Shown in pieces: positions 28,332-38,449 of a stretch of DNA of 64,000 nt. Position 1 is the first letter of the stretch. The number at the start of each line of letters is the position of its first letter. The stretch is from Tateyamaria omphalii (GTDB lineage: Bacteria > Pseudomonadota > Alphaproteobacteria > Rhodobacterales > Rhodobacteraceae): positions 1,732,380-1,796,379 of the forward strand of contig NZ_JAHVHT010000001.1 of the NCBI RefSeq assembly GCF_019802125.1. Direction: 5' to 3'. The position numbers were made by a program, and so were the translations under genes. The notes beneath the pieces are model-generated. The model was not told where the DNA came from, ran no database searches, and worked only from the letters and a program-made list of their open reading frames with translations.

Positions 28332-31300
28332 TCATGCGGCGCGATCCGCCACGTCGGAGGTCTCTCCGACGATCCGCTTCAGTATCGCGGCGCTGTCGAC
28401 GCCATCCCCATGCGGCAGGAACACCCGTAGCTGGAAAGCGATGATTTCCGTGAAGAACCCGGCGGCCTTTAGACCGTCGATGGCGCCGCGATCCGCCCCT
28501 TCGATCTCGAACCGTACATCCCCGGCAACCCGGCGCCGGACCAGGGACAAGCCGCGACCGAGATCGACGGGCTTCGTCGATCTACGAACGGCGGTCAGCA
28601 TGTCCTCGACCGATGTCGGCGCCTCGACCATGAACCGGGCGCGCAACGCCGCCGCGCCGTCTTCGCTCACCGTGCGCCCGATCATGCTGGCGCGGCTTGC
28701 CGGCGTGACGCGATAGATGCGCTCATTGCCCGACGGGATGTCTTTCCAGATCGGCAGAAGGAGGCCAGTAAGGAGGTAGAGGCGTTTCGTGGTGGTCTTG
28801 GGCAGACCATCAGCCTCACCGTCCCACAGGCGACGAAACTCGCCCTTGCCTATCTCTTCCCAGGCCGAGGCTTCGAACCTCGTCTCATCGAGATAAGAGG
28901 AGCCTGTCGGCCGCACAACTTTCCGCATGAGCGTGACGATGTCTTCGTCGTAGAATTGCATGGGCCGTGCCGAGAGGAGGGCCGCGCGGCCCGATGCCCG
29001 GTTCACCATCGGGACCTTCCCAGAGTGGCGATCCAGCGCCGCGTCGGCGCTCAGCACATGCACGGGATCGGTCACATCCAGCCCGATGATCCGCGTGACC
29101 GCTCCGGATTTCGGGCATGTCCAGAGATCCTCGGCCGAGACCTGTTCAATCCGCTCGCCCCGCAGGGTCTCGATACCAAGTTCGAGTGTGCCGGCGGCTC
29201 GTGCGCGTTCCGTCTGATCGCTGATGCGCGCCGTGAACTCCTCAAAGAGCGCGTTCTGCATATGGATCGGGAGGGCCAAGACTCGGTTCAGAAACCGCTG
29301 GATCGGCGGGAGGTCTTCGAGCAGCACACCGTCCTTGTCGATGAGACGCAGAGCGGTCCAGTCGGTGAAGGTCTCGTAATTCATTGCTACGGCTCGGCCG
29401 GTAGCAATATCGGCGTAGTAGCCGCGCAGCGCGGCCCGCGCGATCGGGCTTTCAAGATTGTCCTCCGAGCGGAACATGCCCTGCGCGCCGGTCTCGCGTT
29501 GCCCCTTGGTGAGCGCCCCGAGCTGGTCCAGACGCCTTGCGATAGTCGAGGTGAAGCGCTTCTCGCCATGCACATCCGACGTGCAGACCCGGAAGAAGGG
29601 CGCAGAGACCTGTGCCGAGCGATGTGTGCGCCCAAGCCCCTGGATCGCCGCATCGGCGCGCCAGCCGGGCTCAAGCAAATAGTGGCGACGGCGCTTCTGG
29701 TTCTTGGCAGTCTCAGCCGCATGGTAGGATCGGCCCGTGCCGCCCGCGTCGGAGAAAATCAGGATGTCTTTCTCGCCATCCATAAAGGCAGCCGTCTCGG
29801 ACGAATTGCTGCTGGCCGCGCGTTTTTCGATGTAGAGCGCACCATCGGAGGATTTGAGCGGGCGGATCGAGCGCCCCGTGACCTCGGCTACAGTCTCGTC
29901 ACCAAAGGCCCAAATGATCTGATCGAGCGCGGAGGGGATCGGTGCGAGGGACATGAGCTCGACCATCGCCTCTTCGCGCAGTTGCAGAGCTTCGCGCGAA
30001 ACCACCAACTGGCCGTCCGCGTCGCGCAGCGGTTCGGCCACGATGTTGCCGTCGATCTCAACCAGCTTCTGGGCGTGGATCGGAAAGGCCTGCTCGAGAT
30101 AGCTGAGCACATAGTCACGCGGTGTCAGCGCCCCTTCGACCAGCTCGTCTTCGGGATCCATTGCCTCGAGGCGGCGTTTGAGAAGGCTCTCACCGGTGGA
30201 GACCACCTGAACGACGCAGGCGTAGCCCGCCGCGCGGTCCGCGCCTATCGCCTCGATCACGCTCGGGGCCTTCATGCCCATCAGCAGGTGGTTGAAGAAG
30301 CGCTGCTTGGTGCTCTCGAACCGCGACTTGGCTGAGGCTTTGGCAGCAGAGGCATTCGTCTCACCCGACGCGTCGTTCACTCCGGTCGCGGTCAGGGCCG
30401 CTTCAAGGTTCTGATGGATCGTACGGAATGCGGCCGCATAGGCGTTGTAGATCTCAATCTGTGCCGGTGTCAGCGCGTGTTCGAGGACATCGTATTCAAC
30501 GCCGTCGAAACTCAGCGCACGGGCGGTGTAGAGACCGAGCGTCTTCAGATCACGGGCAACCACTTCCATGGCAGCAACACCGCCGGCCTCCATCGCGGAG
30601 ACGAAGCTCTCGCGGCTCGGAAAGGGATACTCTGCCCCCTGCCCCCAGAGACCGAGGCATAGGCGAGATTATGGACACTCGTGGCCCCCGTGGCGGAGAT
30701 GTAGAACACCCGTGCCCGTGGCGCCGCGAGTTGGAGGCGGAGCCCGGCAAGGCCCTGCTGCGAAGGCTTGGCTCCCCGGCCCGCGTCAGACCCGGCGGCG
30801 TTCTGCATCGCGTGGGCTTCGTCGAACGCCAGCACGCCATCGAACGCGTCGCCCATCCAGTCGAGGATTTGGCTCAGGCGCGTCGTGCCGCATTTGCTGG
30901 CGGAACGCAGCGTCGCGTAGGTCGCGAAGAGTATGCCGTCTCCCATGCCAATCGGCTGATCAGGTTGCCATTTGGAGAGCGGCTGGATATCGGCGGGCGA
31001 GCCACCAAGATCGGTCCAGTCGCGGATCGCGTCCTCGATCAAAGTGGCGGATTTCGAGATCCAGATGGCTTTTCGCCGTCCCGCCAGCCAGTTCACGAGG
31101 ATCAGACCAGCGCATTCGCGGCCCTTGCCGCAGCCGGTGCCATCTCCAAGGCAATAGCCAAGGCGATAGGCCTGCGCATCCGGGTCATCGTCTGCACGGG
31201 TCAGCTTCGTTTGATCGTCGTCGATCGTGAAACGGCCCGGTAAATCTCGCGCATGGGCGTCATTCGCCATTATGATCGTCTCAAGCTGCGCTTCAGACAG

Positions 31301-32587
31301 ATGCCCTTCCTCGATGAGACGTGCCGGTAGGCGCAAGTCGCGGGCTTCGGTCGCCGTTGGCGCTGGCGGTGCGACCGAGGCCATCGCAATGCTTTCCACC
31401 AGTGGCGTGGGATGCTCCTGCGCGCCCGCGATCTCGATCCGTTGCGGGCGGTATCGGGCGTAGATGTCGGAGACCGGCACATTGTCCCGCGGTGCCGCAA
31501 GGGCAGCGAAGGAGAGTGGACAGACTACGTGCGTCGGCCGTTTGGCCGGCGCGAATGTCCCAATCGCACGTCGGGGCGCTGTCGGCTTTGCGATGCCCTG
31601 TGCCGGGAGATTCCGAGCCACTGGCGCGATCGCCAGTTGTGCCATCGGTGCCGGGCGGTTCAAGGCGATGTCGTCGACGTATCGCTGACAGTCCTGGAGG
31701 CTCTCGACGGAAGCGTGGATCAGCTCGACATCCTCAGCGAACTTGTCGAAAACCATAAACTGCGTGTCCACGCTTGTGCCAAGCTTGCGATAAACATGGC
31801 CCGGGATCGTGAGCGCAACGCGTGGGGTCAAGATCTGGCTTGCGCGGGCCCAATGCGCTGCATCGCGTTCTGGCGAGAAGCTGGTCGGCATAATGGCGAC
31901 AAGCCGCCCGCCGGGTGCGAGTCGCTTGGCCGCTGCAATCAGATGTTTGGCCGCGATATGCTTATCACGCGAGCGATCTAATGAGGACGCGAAGGGCGGG
32001 TTCATCAAGATGACCGATGGTGAGATGGCAGGCGTCAGCAGATCATCGATATGTTCTGCGTCATGGCCGGTTGCCGTAGCTTCGAACACAGCATCCAGGA
32101 GCGTTCGACGGAAGGAGTCGACCTCGTTGAGCGCAAGCTGCGCGCCTGCCCGGACTGCAAAACCCGCGAAGGCGCCCGTGCCGGCGGACGGCTCAAGGAC
32201 AAGCTCACCTTTGCGGATGCCCGCTGCCCGGACCGCCAAAGCGGCATAGGGCAGCGGTGTCGAGAACTGTTGGAGGCGGATTTGCTGCTCGGAGCGGCGT
32301 GTTTCTGTCAGGAGGCGCGACGCGAGAGTACCTGCCAAAATAGTGGCGTCGGCGCTCTGGTCCCAAAGGACCTCTGCGACCGCCGCGGCCTGCATCAGGT
32401 CGTAAGCCATGCGCCAGTCCCACGCCCCACTCGCATCGCTGCCGCCGAAGGTCTCGCGCATGATCCGGGCCAGTGCGGAGCTTTTCAGCGGGCCTCGTTG
32501 GATTTCCTCGCCGATGCGGGCAAGCACCGTCTTAAGAACTGGCTTCGTGGGAAATGGGTGTGTTGTGCGTGTGGCGGTACCAGCCAT
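28332..32587 (-). pseudogene. Giant methyltransferase / strawberry-notch-type helicase, split by a frameshift
   Basis: Starting at 32587 (MAGTATRTTHPFPTKP), the N-terminal part has an N6-adenine methyltransferase-like domain (LEPSAGTGAFAGFAVRAGA and VILMNPPFASS, about residues 130-240). It continues into a superfamily 2 helicase N-half with Walker A (GDGTGCGKGRECA) and DEAH (FDEAHAMQNAAG). The frame breaks near 30650. The C-terminal half (753 codons from 30593) has the helicase-C and strawberry-notch-like region (ILIFSDAGGTGRSYHA, GLGRTHRSAQ). Inserting 4 bases gives 1420 codons with YASVGLWGQGAEYPFPS-like continuity, the full length expected. Such proteins are typical of large alphaproteobacterial plasmids. 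Confidence 0.8.
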
Positions 32588-32632
32588 CGGCTTGTCCTCT
32601 CGTGTCAGATTGCAGGTCTGACAGGACAAAAA

Positions 32633-32662
32633 GCCCACTCTCCACTTTCCGGGAGCGTGGGC
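32633..32662 (-). terminator. Terminator-like hairpin in the helicase leader
   Basis: On the minus strand the arms GCCCAC and GTGGGC enclose a stretch with GGAAAGTGGAGA, and TTTTTGT follows. It sits 46-75 bases upstream of the helicase ATG and 40 bases after the ParE-like stop. It can act as an ordinary terminator for RNA from upstream or as a leader attenuator. It is one of the recurrent leader motifs. Confidence 0.6.
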
Positions 32663-32701
32663 TGAGAGGCTCGAATTCCAATGCTGATAGGTAAGCCGTG
32701 G

Positions 32702-32992
32702 TCAGGGCCAGAGCTGTGCCGCATGAAGGACGCGCAGGATGGTCACGACCTCTGGGTTGTCGGCATACACGACGATGTAATTTGGACGGACCACCATCTC
32801 GCGCGTGCCATCGACACGACCGACGCGATAAAGCTGGGGGTTCATAGATAGTCCTGCGACCTTCTCTTCGATCTCGCCCTTGAGCGCCTGCGCTGCGTCC
32901 GGATTGTCGTCCGAGATGTAGTCGATGATTGCCAACAGGTCAGAAACAGCAGCGATCTTCCATTCAAGTCTTGGCACGTCGCTTTCCGTCAA
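32702..32992 (-). CDS. RelE/ParE-family toxin
   Basis: A 96-aa protein with the ParE/RelE fold pattern: EWKIAAVSDLLAIIDYISDDNPDAAQAL, then LYRVGRVDGTREMVVRPNYIVVYADN and VTILRVLHAAQLWP. ParE members poison gyrase and RelE members cleave mRNA; the pattern R.G...GTRE and V.HA..LWP fits the ParE-like group. Its 5' end overlaps the antitoxin gene by 29 bp. It probably serves maintenance of the mobile element. Confidence 0.88.
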   Translation of the reverse strand: MTESDVPRLEWKIAAVSDLLAIIDYISDDNPDAAQALKGEIEEKVAGLSMNPQLYRVGRVDGTREMVVRPNYIVVYADNPEVVTILRVLHAAQLWP

Positions 32993-33263
32993 TCAGTGCT
33001 TGGGCTTCGGCCATGACTTGTGCATGTGGTCCGGCAGGGCGCGGATCGTCGAGCGCTTCCTGAACCTTGGCCCGGAACCAGGCGTCGTAGGCATCGGGAT
33101 CGGCAGTCAGTCCAGCCGGTAAGCCACCTTCAGCAGCGACGCGGGTGAGCAAGATGCGAACCGCGTCGGAGACCGTCAGACCGACGCCTGCAAGGGCTTC
33201 GGACGCGTCGGTCTTCAACTGATCATCAACGCGCACATGGATCATGGAGGTCTGGGCGGGCAT
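32964..33263 (-). CDS. RelB/DinJ-family antitoxin
   Basis: A 99-aa protein with an N-terminal ribbon-helix-helix (MIHVRVDDQLKTDASEALAGVGLTVSDAVRILLTRVAAEGGLP), the RelB/DinJ signature. A C-terminal toxin-binding tail follows. Antitoxin first, toxin second with overlap is the usual order. The start at 33263 was chosen because upstream codons are not family-like. It is expected to autoregulate the pair. Confidence 0.88.
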   Translation of the reverse strand: MPAQTSMIHVRVDDQLKTDASEALAGVGLTVSDAVRILLTRVAAEGGLPAGLTADPDAYDAWFRAKVQEALDDPRPAGPHAQVMAEAQALIDGKRRAKT

Positions 33264-33331
33264 GGTATGTCTCCTTCCGTGCTGTCGTAGATGTATCTCA
33301 AATGAGATACGCAAGCAAGCCTCCGTTCACC

Positions 33332-33991
33332 TCATTCCTTCTCCTGCCCTGCAAAGAACTCCGCGAGGATTGGGCTCGCTTCCGCCTTGCTCGCACTGAG
33401 TAAGGTAGACCCGGCGAGCGACGCTTTGGACAGTCGGACCAAGCCGCCCGTTTCCTCGATCCGATAGCAACGTCGCTTCTGGCGCCCACGGCGATAATGT
33501 GTCGCCGACACGATCTGGCAGGTGCTGCCGTCGGTAAGCGTGACAGGCGTTGCGAGCCTGATCTTGTCGCCTTCATCGTACTCCGGAATGGCGGCCCAGT
33601 CGCGGCAGCGCTGTCGCCAGGCGTGGGCATAGCTGTCGGGATCCTTGATCTCGGAAAGCAGGTTCAGGATGCTCAGCGGAGCGCCGGATTCCACTGGCCC
33701 CGCGCTTTCCTCCATATCCTTGTAGCCCCAGCAACCATCGTCGTAGCGCGTTAAAAACACTGCCGCGAACGTGATCGAGCCATCCTTATCCGGCGTGTAG
33801 GTGCGATCTTCGACCGCAGTGCCGTCGAGGTTCGAGACCTTGACGGCCGCGTACCATGTTGATCCGACCTTGCAGGCTTTTAGGAGTTCCGTGCGACGGA
33901 CGTCGCTGTCGAACGTACAAAGGCGGGTGATTTCCGCCTTCTCATCGGCGTAAGTCTTAACCCGCCGGTCAGTGTAGAAGAGCCAACCCAC
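33332..33991 (-). CDS. DUF6927-like plasmid protein
   Basis: A 219-aa protein starting (GTG at 33991) VGWLFYTDRRVKTYADEKAEITRLC. This resembles an uncharacterised family of alphaproteobacterial plasmids (I think DUF6927). The GTG overlaps the preceding TAG by one base (TAGTG), which supports this start over the longer frame to 34072. The C-terminal part has a basic stretch (SATHYRRGRQKRRCYRIEE). Function is unknown. Confidence 0.65.
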   Translation of the reverse strand: MGWLFYTDRRVKTYADEKAEITRLCTFDSDVRRTELLKACKVGSTWYAAVKVSNLDGTAVEDRTYTPDKDGSITFAAVFLTRYDDGCWGYKDMEESAGPVESGAPLSILNLLSEIKDPDSYAHAWRQRCRDWAAIPEYDEGDKIRLATPVTLTDGSTCQIVSATHYRRGRQKRRCYRIEETGGLVRLSKASLAGSTLLSASKAEASPILAEFFAGQEKE

Positions 33992-34584
33992 TATGCAGCC
34001 CTCCGCTCGTCGACTTCCATGAGTGCATCGAGCGGCACCCGATAGGGCAGCATCTCGTCGAAATCCTCGCAATTGCCGCAGTTCTGCACGGTCGCGACGG
34101 TGTCACAGGCATCCTTGAGGATAACCCGAAAGGTTCCGCCGAGCCCCGAGGGCACATCGTAGGTTCCGCCGATCAGAAAGTCCGATGCCCGGCGCACGAA
34201 GACGCGGATGCTGTGACCATCGGTGGCGAGCCGGATTGCCCCGTGCCCCCGGTCGATGAGCATTTCGACGTCTTCGAGGATGTCGGTGTAGAACTGGCCG
34301 GTCAGATCGCGGAACGCCATGCGGCGCTGCGCCATCCAATCGGTGTCGCGAAACGGGTTCATGCCATAGGCGAACGCGAAGGCGGGGTCAGACTGCTCGG
34401 TGGTGACGACGCGGGTGGTCGTGCCATCGATCCCGTTCGAGCGCAGGTGCACACCATTGCCGACGATCAGGATCAAAGCGGGCCTGTCCACCGGCCCGTT
34501 CCAGTTAGGCAGGAAGGTTTTGCAGGCGCGTGCATGGGTGATCTGCGCCGCGATGGCAGACGCAGAGAACTTGAGAATAGCCAT
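33991..34584 (-). CDS. Uncharacterised plasmid-borne protein
   Basis: A 197-aa protein (MAILKFSASAIAAQITHARAC). I do not recognise a named domain. It contains three cysteines in CDTVATVQNCGNCEDFDE, a possible metal site, and ends in an acidic DALMEVDERRAA. The start at 34584 skips 19 residues of non-conserved upstream frame. It is coupled to the following DUF6927-like gene. Confidence 0.65.
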   Translation of the reverse strand: MAILKFSASAIAAQITHARACKTFLPNWNGPVDRPALILIVGNGVHLRSNGIDGTTTRVVTTEQSDPAFAFAYGMNPFRDTDWMAQRRMAFRDLTGQFYTDILEDVEMLIDRGHGAIRLATDGHSIRVFVRRASDFLIGGTYDVPSGLGGTFRVILKDACDTVATVQNCGNCEDFDEMLPYRVPLDALMEVDERRAA

Positions 34585-34658
34585 GGGGATGTCTTTCTGT
34601 TGGGTGTTGGAGGGTCGACCCGCGCGGGCGAAATGCTGCACGCGGGTCGCGTGATGGC

Positions 34659-36635
34659 TCAGGCCGCTTGCGCGACCTCGTTTTCAGGCTCCGGGGTTTC
34701 CGCGATCGGTGCCGTTTCATCACGTGCCACCCCGGCGGTCTGCATCATCGGCGGGCACCAGGTGGCGACGGCAGCGCGCTGTGCGTCGGTCAGCGTCGCG
34801 AAGGGCTCGGAGAAGAGCTTGTCGCAGAAGGCGACGATCTCCTTCTTGCTTGACGAGGCCAAAGTGACGGCTTCTTGTGTGAGCCCCAGCTCCTCGCCGA
34901 GGATCTTCAGGAGACAAGCCTTCTTGAAGCGATTGAAGAGTGCAGCGTTCGGCGTCCAATGCACCCGAATGTCCGGCATCACCTCTATCTCAAAATCATG
35001 CATCAGGCTGTCGCGCTGCCGGTCGCGAGCGAAGCAGGATTGGGTGGTCGCCGCGGTCGCGTAGGCGACGAGCCTTGCCTTCTCGATGGGCTTCAACTCG
35101 CGGAACCGCGCGAAACGCTCCGCCGGGGAGATCGCCTCATCATTCCACGACAGGTTCAGCCCGTCATGGGCTACGGCCACCTGCTCGAGCGAGGTGCTGT
35201 CGATCTCGTCCATCTTCGCGTGATTGCGGTGCTCCTTGCGGGCATCGACCTTGATCGCGTGCGTGACGCTCATGCCGGTGCCGACGACATCGCTTACAAG
35301 CTTGAACAGCGTCAGGTCGAGCGTGGCCTTAGGATGCATAGCCATCGCCGCGCCAAGCGCCATCGCGCGCTCGGTCTTGAGGTCTTCTTGCAGCGAAGCC
35401 GGATAGGCGATCTCGTCACTGCCCGGGTTGTCATCCTTGGACGCAGAACCCGACGCTTTGCTGGTCGACTCTTGACGATCCTCAGGACGAACAAGCCCGA
35501 CATGGAGCGTGACCTGGCCGTTCGACCAAGACGCGATCACGCCAGATCGCGCGAGATCGTCGGCGCCATAGGCTTCCTGTAGATCGCGTGCCTCTGCCTC
35601 GAGCGCATCGACTTTCTCGTAGAGCGCCTCATATGCGTCTTTGTCGAGGCTTTCGTCCTCCATCTCGCGTTCGAGTTGCTCAAGCTCCGCCGTGATCGTC
35701 TCGAGGCGCTTCTGGCCCTTGGCGTCGGGCTCAATCGGCCCGGGATAGACCCGACCATAGTCCGCCATCGCAGCGTAATCATAGCGGATCACGGCCTCCG
35801 CCCAGGCAAAGCCGATCTGATCGCGCGCCTCTTCCGCAGCGGCGGTGAGCTTTTCAAGAAGGATGGTTTCGACGAGCTCGGCGTCTTCCAGCACCGAGTG
35901 TTCTTCCAGAAGATCGGCGGCGATCGCTCCGCCGCGCGCCTCGTACTCTTCGCGCACGAAGGCTCCGATGTCGTCGCTGACCTGCACGCCGCGGGACTTA
36001 AGCGCTTGCCGCACGGTGTAGGCCTGCAGATAGCTGTCCTCCTTCGTGAGCGCCTCGAAGACCTCCTTCTGAACATCCTGGCTCGGATGGTCTGCGAAGG
36101 CTTTCATCGTGTCGAGCGTAATGGTTTTTGCGCGCGCGGCGTCGCGAATGTCGGGATGGATGAGCCCGTAGCGCAGACGGCCTTTGACGGCCGCGACGGT
36201 CGTGCCGAAGGTTTTGGCGATCGTCTCCGGCGTCTGGCCATCGACCTCCATCATTCGGGCGAAGGCCTCGAACTCGTCGATGGCGTTCATCGGGGCTTGG
36301 TTGATGTTCTCAGCAAGCGAGAGCGCGGTCGTCACATCGCAATCGTCGGGCACCAGTCGACAGTCGATCTTAGTGGTCTTGGTGAAGCCCTTGGCCGATT
36401 TGTCCGCGACAAGCTCCTGCAGCGCGGCGTGGCGGCGTCCACCGGCCAGGACGCCGAACTTCCCGTCGATCTTCTGGACGAGGAGCGGCTGCAGAAGACC
36501 AAGCACCGCGATACTGGCCTTGAGATTGGCGATGTTGTCCGATGCATAGGTCTCGGGTGATTTGACACGCACATTGGCCGGATGGGCAACGAGATCGCCG
36601 ATGGCGACGGAAACGGGTTTGAAGGCTTGGGTCAT
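34659..36635 (-). CDS. Large ParB/RepB/Spo0J-family protein
   Basis: A 658-aa protein. Residues about 1-110 form the ParB nuclease-like/CTPase domain (VRVKSPETYASDNIANLKASIAVLGLLQPLLVQ, GKFGVLAGGRRHAAL). Residues about 115-215 form the helix-turn-helix centromere-binding region (TALSLAENINQAPMNAIDEFEAFARM, TPETIAKTFGTTVAAVKGRLRYG). The remaining 400 residues include a coiled coil (about 320-375) and an unassigned C-terminal domain. This large form without an adjacent parA is typical of alphaproteobacterial plasmids and ICEs, where it may regulate genes rather than partition DNA. Confidence 0.88.
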   Translation of the reverse strand: MTQAFKPVSVAIGDLVAHPANVRVKSPETYASDNIANLKASIAVLGLLQPLLVQKIDGKFGVLAGGRRHAALQELVADKSAKGFTKTTKIDCRLVPDDCDVTTALSLAENINQAPMNAIDEFEAFARMMEVDGQTPETIAKTFGTTVAAVKGRLRYGLIHPDIRDAARAKTITLDTMKAFADHPSQDVQKEVFEALTKEDSYLQAYTVRQALKSRGVQVSDDIGAFVREEYEARGGAIAADLLEEHSVLEDAELVETILLEKLTAAAEEARDQIGFAWAEAVIRYDYAAMADYGRVYPGPIEPDAKGQKRLETITAELEQLEREMEDESLDKDAYEALYEKVDALEAEARDLQEAYGADDLARSGVIASWSNGQVTLHVGLVRPEDRQESTSKASGSASKDDNPGSDEIAYPASLQEDLKTERAMALGAAMAMHPKATLDLTLFKLVSDVVGTGMSVTHAIKVDARKEHRNHAKMDEIDSTSLEQVAVAHDGLNLSWNDEAISPAERFARFRELKPIEKARLVAYATAATTQSCFARDRQRDSLMHDFEIEVMPDIRVHWTPNAALFNRFKKACLLKILGEELGLTQEAVTLASSSKKEIVAFCDKLFSEPFATLTDAQRAAVATWCPPMMQTAGVARDETAPIAETPEPENEVAQAA

Positions 36636-36718
36636 GGTCTGTCCTTGTGGTTGAGGTGTGGGTCCCCGTCTGCTCGGACGGGCACCAATCCCCGGGGTCG
36701 AGGATCACAAAGACAAAG

Positions 36719-36753
36719 GGCCCACTTTCCCTTTGCGAGGGTCAGCGGGCCCG
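36719..36753 (-). terminator. Terminator-like hairpin in the parB leader
   Basis: GGGCCC arms enclose a stem-loop containing AAAGGGAAAGT, followed on the minus strand by TTTGTCTTT. It lies 84-118 bases upstream of the ParB ATG and 28 bases after the DUF3768 stop. It matches the leader motif seen at other genes in this block. Confidence 0.6.
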
Positions 36754-36780
36754 ATGCGGACAGGTCTGGAGCGCCCTGCC

Positions 36781-37170
36781 CTACCAGTCTCGCGCCATCA
36801 TGATCGTCAGGACTCGCGTGGTCGATTCGGGATTGTCGGGGGCTTCCGCACCGAACCGGAAATCGCTGTCGGCCTCATACAGATCGATCTTCCAAAACAC
36901 TGTCTCGCCCCGGATCCTCACCGACCCGAAATCATGCCACCCGGCCGGATCGTTCTCCGGCTCGAAGGTGTCGAATGCACCAACGGCTTGAACGGCCTCG
37001 GTCACGAAGCCATCACCGGCCTCGCACATGGATTGCGTGACAACCATCCGACCTTGGATCGGCTCAGCAGGTCTCTCTCCAAGACAGGCGAACTTGCGGA
37101 AGGCGTCGTTCTGGGCGGCGATGACTGCCGGATCGGGCTGTTCTGGCGCAATGGAGATGGAAGAGCTCAT
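36781..37170 (-). CDS. DUF3768 family protein
   Basis: A 129-aa protein with the DUF3768 pattern: IAAQNDAFRKFACLG near the N-terminus, QGRMVVTQSMCEAG, VRIRGETVFWKIDLYE and the C-terminal TRVLTIMMARDW. The family is restricted to alphaproteobacterial genomes and plasmids and its function is unknown. The leader (37205-37232) carries the shared GAAAG..GAAAG..GGGC motif. Confidence 0.85.
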   Translation of the reverse strand: MSSSISIAPEQPDPAVIAAQNDAFRKFACLGERPAEPIQGRMVVTQSMCEAGDGFVTEAVQAVGAFDTFEPENDPAGWHDFGSVRIRGETVFWKIDLYEADSDFRFGAEAPDNPESTTRVLTIMMARDW

Positions 37171-37246
37171 GGGTCAGTCCTTTCAGGAGATGTTGAAACG
37201 ACCCGACCCACAGCCCGCTTTCTCTTTCTCTCGAACAGAGGCGGTG

Positions 37247-37459
37247 TCAGAGGTCGAAGGGCGTCTTCGGCCGCCAGTTCGGATTTGGTATCCGTTCGAT
37301 CCAACCCCCACGCTCTTCGACGGCCTCAATGGCGGCGGACAGTGGGTAGGACCCTTCCGACCGGCTCCACCAATAGGCACCGCGCCGGAAGGCGATGATT
37401 GTGCGCGTGCCGTCAGGCCAGCATGCAACGCGCAGTGTTTTCGGTTCTTTGCGGCTCAT
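37247..37459 (-). CDS. Small uncharacterised plasmid protein
   Basis: A 70-aa protein (MSRKEPKTLRVACWPDGTRT...) rich in Trp and Arg, with no recognised domain. It is coding-like in composition and fits the spacing between ArdC and DUF3768. No function can be proposed. Confidence 0.55.
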   Translation of the reverse strand: MSRKEPKTLRVACWPDGTRTIIAFRRGAYWWSRSEGSYPLSAAIEAVEERGGWIERIPNPNWRPKTPFDL

Positions 37460-37481
37460 AGCTCACTCCTTTCCACTGCGA

Positions 37482-38414
37482 TCACGCAGCTTCATTGGTT
37501 GCGGTCTTGCGGCCAGCTTTCGAAGCAGCAATGAGCCAATCGCAGGCCCGCTGCGCATCCGCGGCATGTTTGAAAATGGCCGTCTTGTCCGAGCGCAGAA
37601 CGCGGAGCCAGTTGTCGAGATAGGCGGCGCTCATCTCGCGCGTGTGCGCCGAGAACCCAAGCTCCTGCCCCAGGAAACACGATGCGAGTTCAGCGACGAT
37701 CTCTTCCCGGGCATAGGCCGTGTTGCCGAACCGCGCATCGCCGTAGGACCGGTTGAGCCGATGTCGCGCCTTCGTGGCGTGGGCCAGCTCGTGTGCCCAA
37801 ACGCCATAGAAAGACCGCGGATCCTCGAAGAGCGAGATGTCGGGCATGTAAACCTTGTCGACGGCTGCCATGTAGTAGGCCTCCCGCCCGGTGAAGCTCG
37901 TCACGATCTCGATCGCGTCGAAGAAATCCTGCATGTGCGGGATCGGTTCATGGGGCGGATGATCCGGTTCCGGCGTAGGATCGGGATGAAAGCGGTCTGG
38001 CAAACCTTCAATCTGGTCCGCATTGAAAACGCGATACGCCTTCTGAAACCGGAAGCCGCCCGACGCGGTCTCTTCGGTCTGGTCGTCGGCCTCCTTGTCG
38101 TCCTCGCGCGAGGGCGCGTTGCCGTAGTAGACGACGACGGAAGATTTCTCGCCCTTGCGCACTTTCGCCTCGAGCGCGTTGGCCTGCCGGATCGTCATCC
38201 AGAACGGGGATCCGTAACCCGCGAGCTGTGTGCGCATGGTCAGCAGGAAGTTGTTGATGCCCTGATAGGGCTCGCCAGTATGGCGCAGCGGGCGTGTGCT
38301 GGTGCCGGCTGTCCACGGCTTGCGCCAGGGTAACACACCGCGCTCAATGACGCGAATGAGCTCGTTAGTAATCACCTCCGAAGCATCGAATTTGGACGCG
38401 CGGGATCGGGCCAT
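37482..38414 (-). CDS. ArdC-like antirestriction protein (ssDNA-binding plus zincin domain)
   Basis: A 310-aa protein. Residues about 10-130 match the ArdC N-terminal ssDNA-binding domain (VITNELIRVIERGVLPWRKPW, PYQGINNFLLTM). Residues about 150-290 form a zincin metallopeptidase-like domain with the motif HELAH (about residue 210) and downstream REEIVAELASCFLG supplying the third ligand. ArdC proteins protect incoming conjugative DNA from restriction, consistent with a conjugative-element origin for this block. Confidence 0.9.
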   Translation of the reverse strand: MARSRASKFDASEVITNELIRVIERGVLPWRKPWTAGTSTRPLRHTGEPYQGINNFLLTMRTQLAGYGSPFWMTIRQANALEAKVRKGEKSSVVVYYGNAPSREDDKEADDQTEETASGGFRFQKAYRVFNADQIEGLPDRFHPDPTPEPDHPPHEPIPHMQDFFDAIEIVTSFTGREAYYMAAVDKVYMPDISLFEDPRSFYGVWAHELAHATKARHRLNRSYGDARFGNTAYAREEIVAELASCFLGQELGFSAHTREMSAAYLDNWLRVLRSDKTAIFKHAADAQRACDWLIAASKAGRKTATNEAA

Positions 38415-38449
38415 AGCTGGCCTCCTTTCGTATGAGTTGGAGAGTGGGG

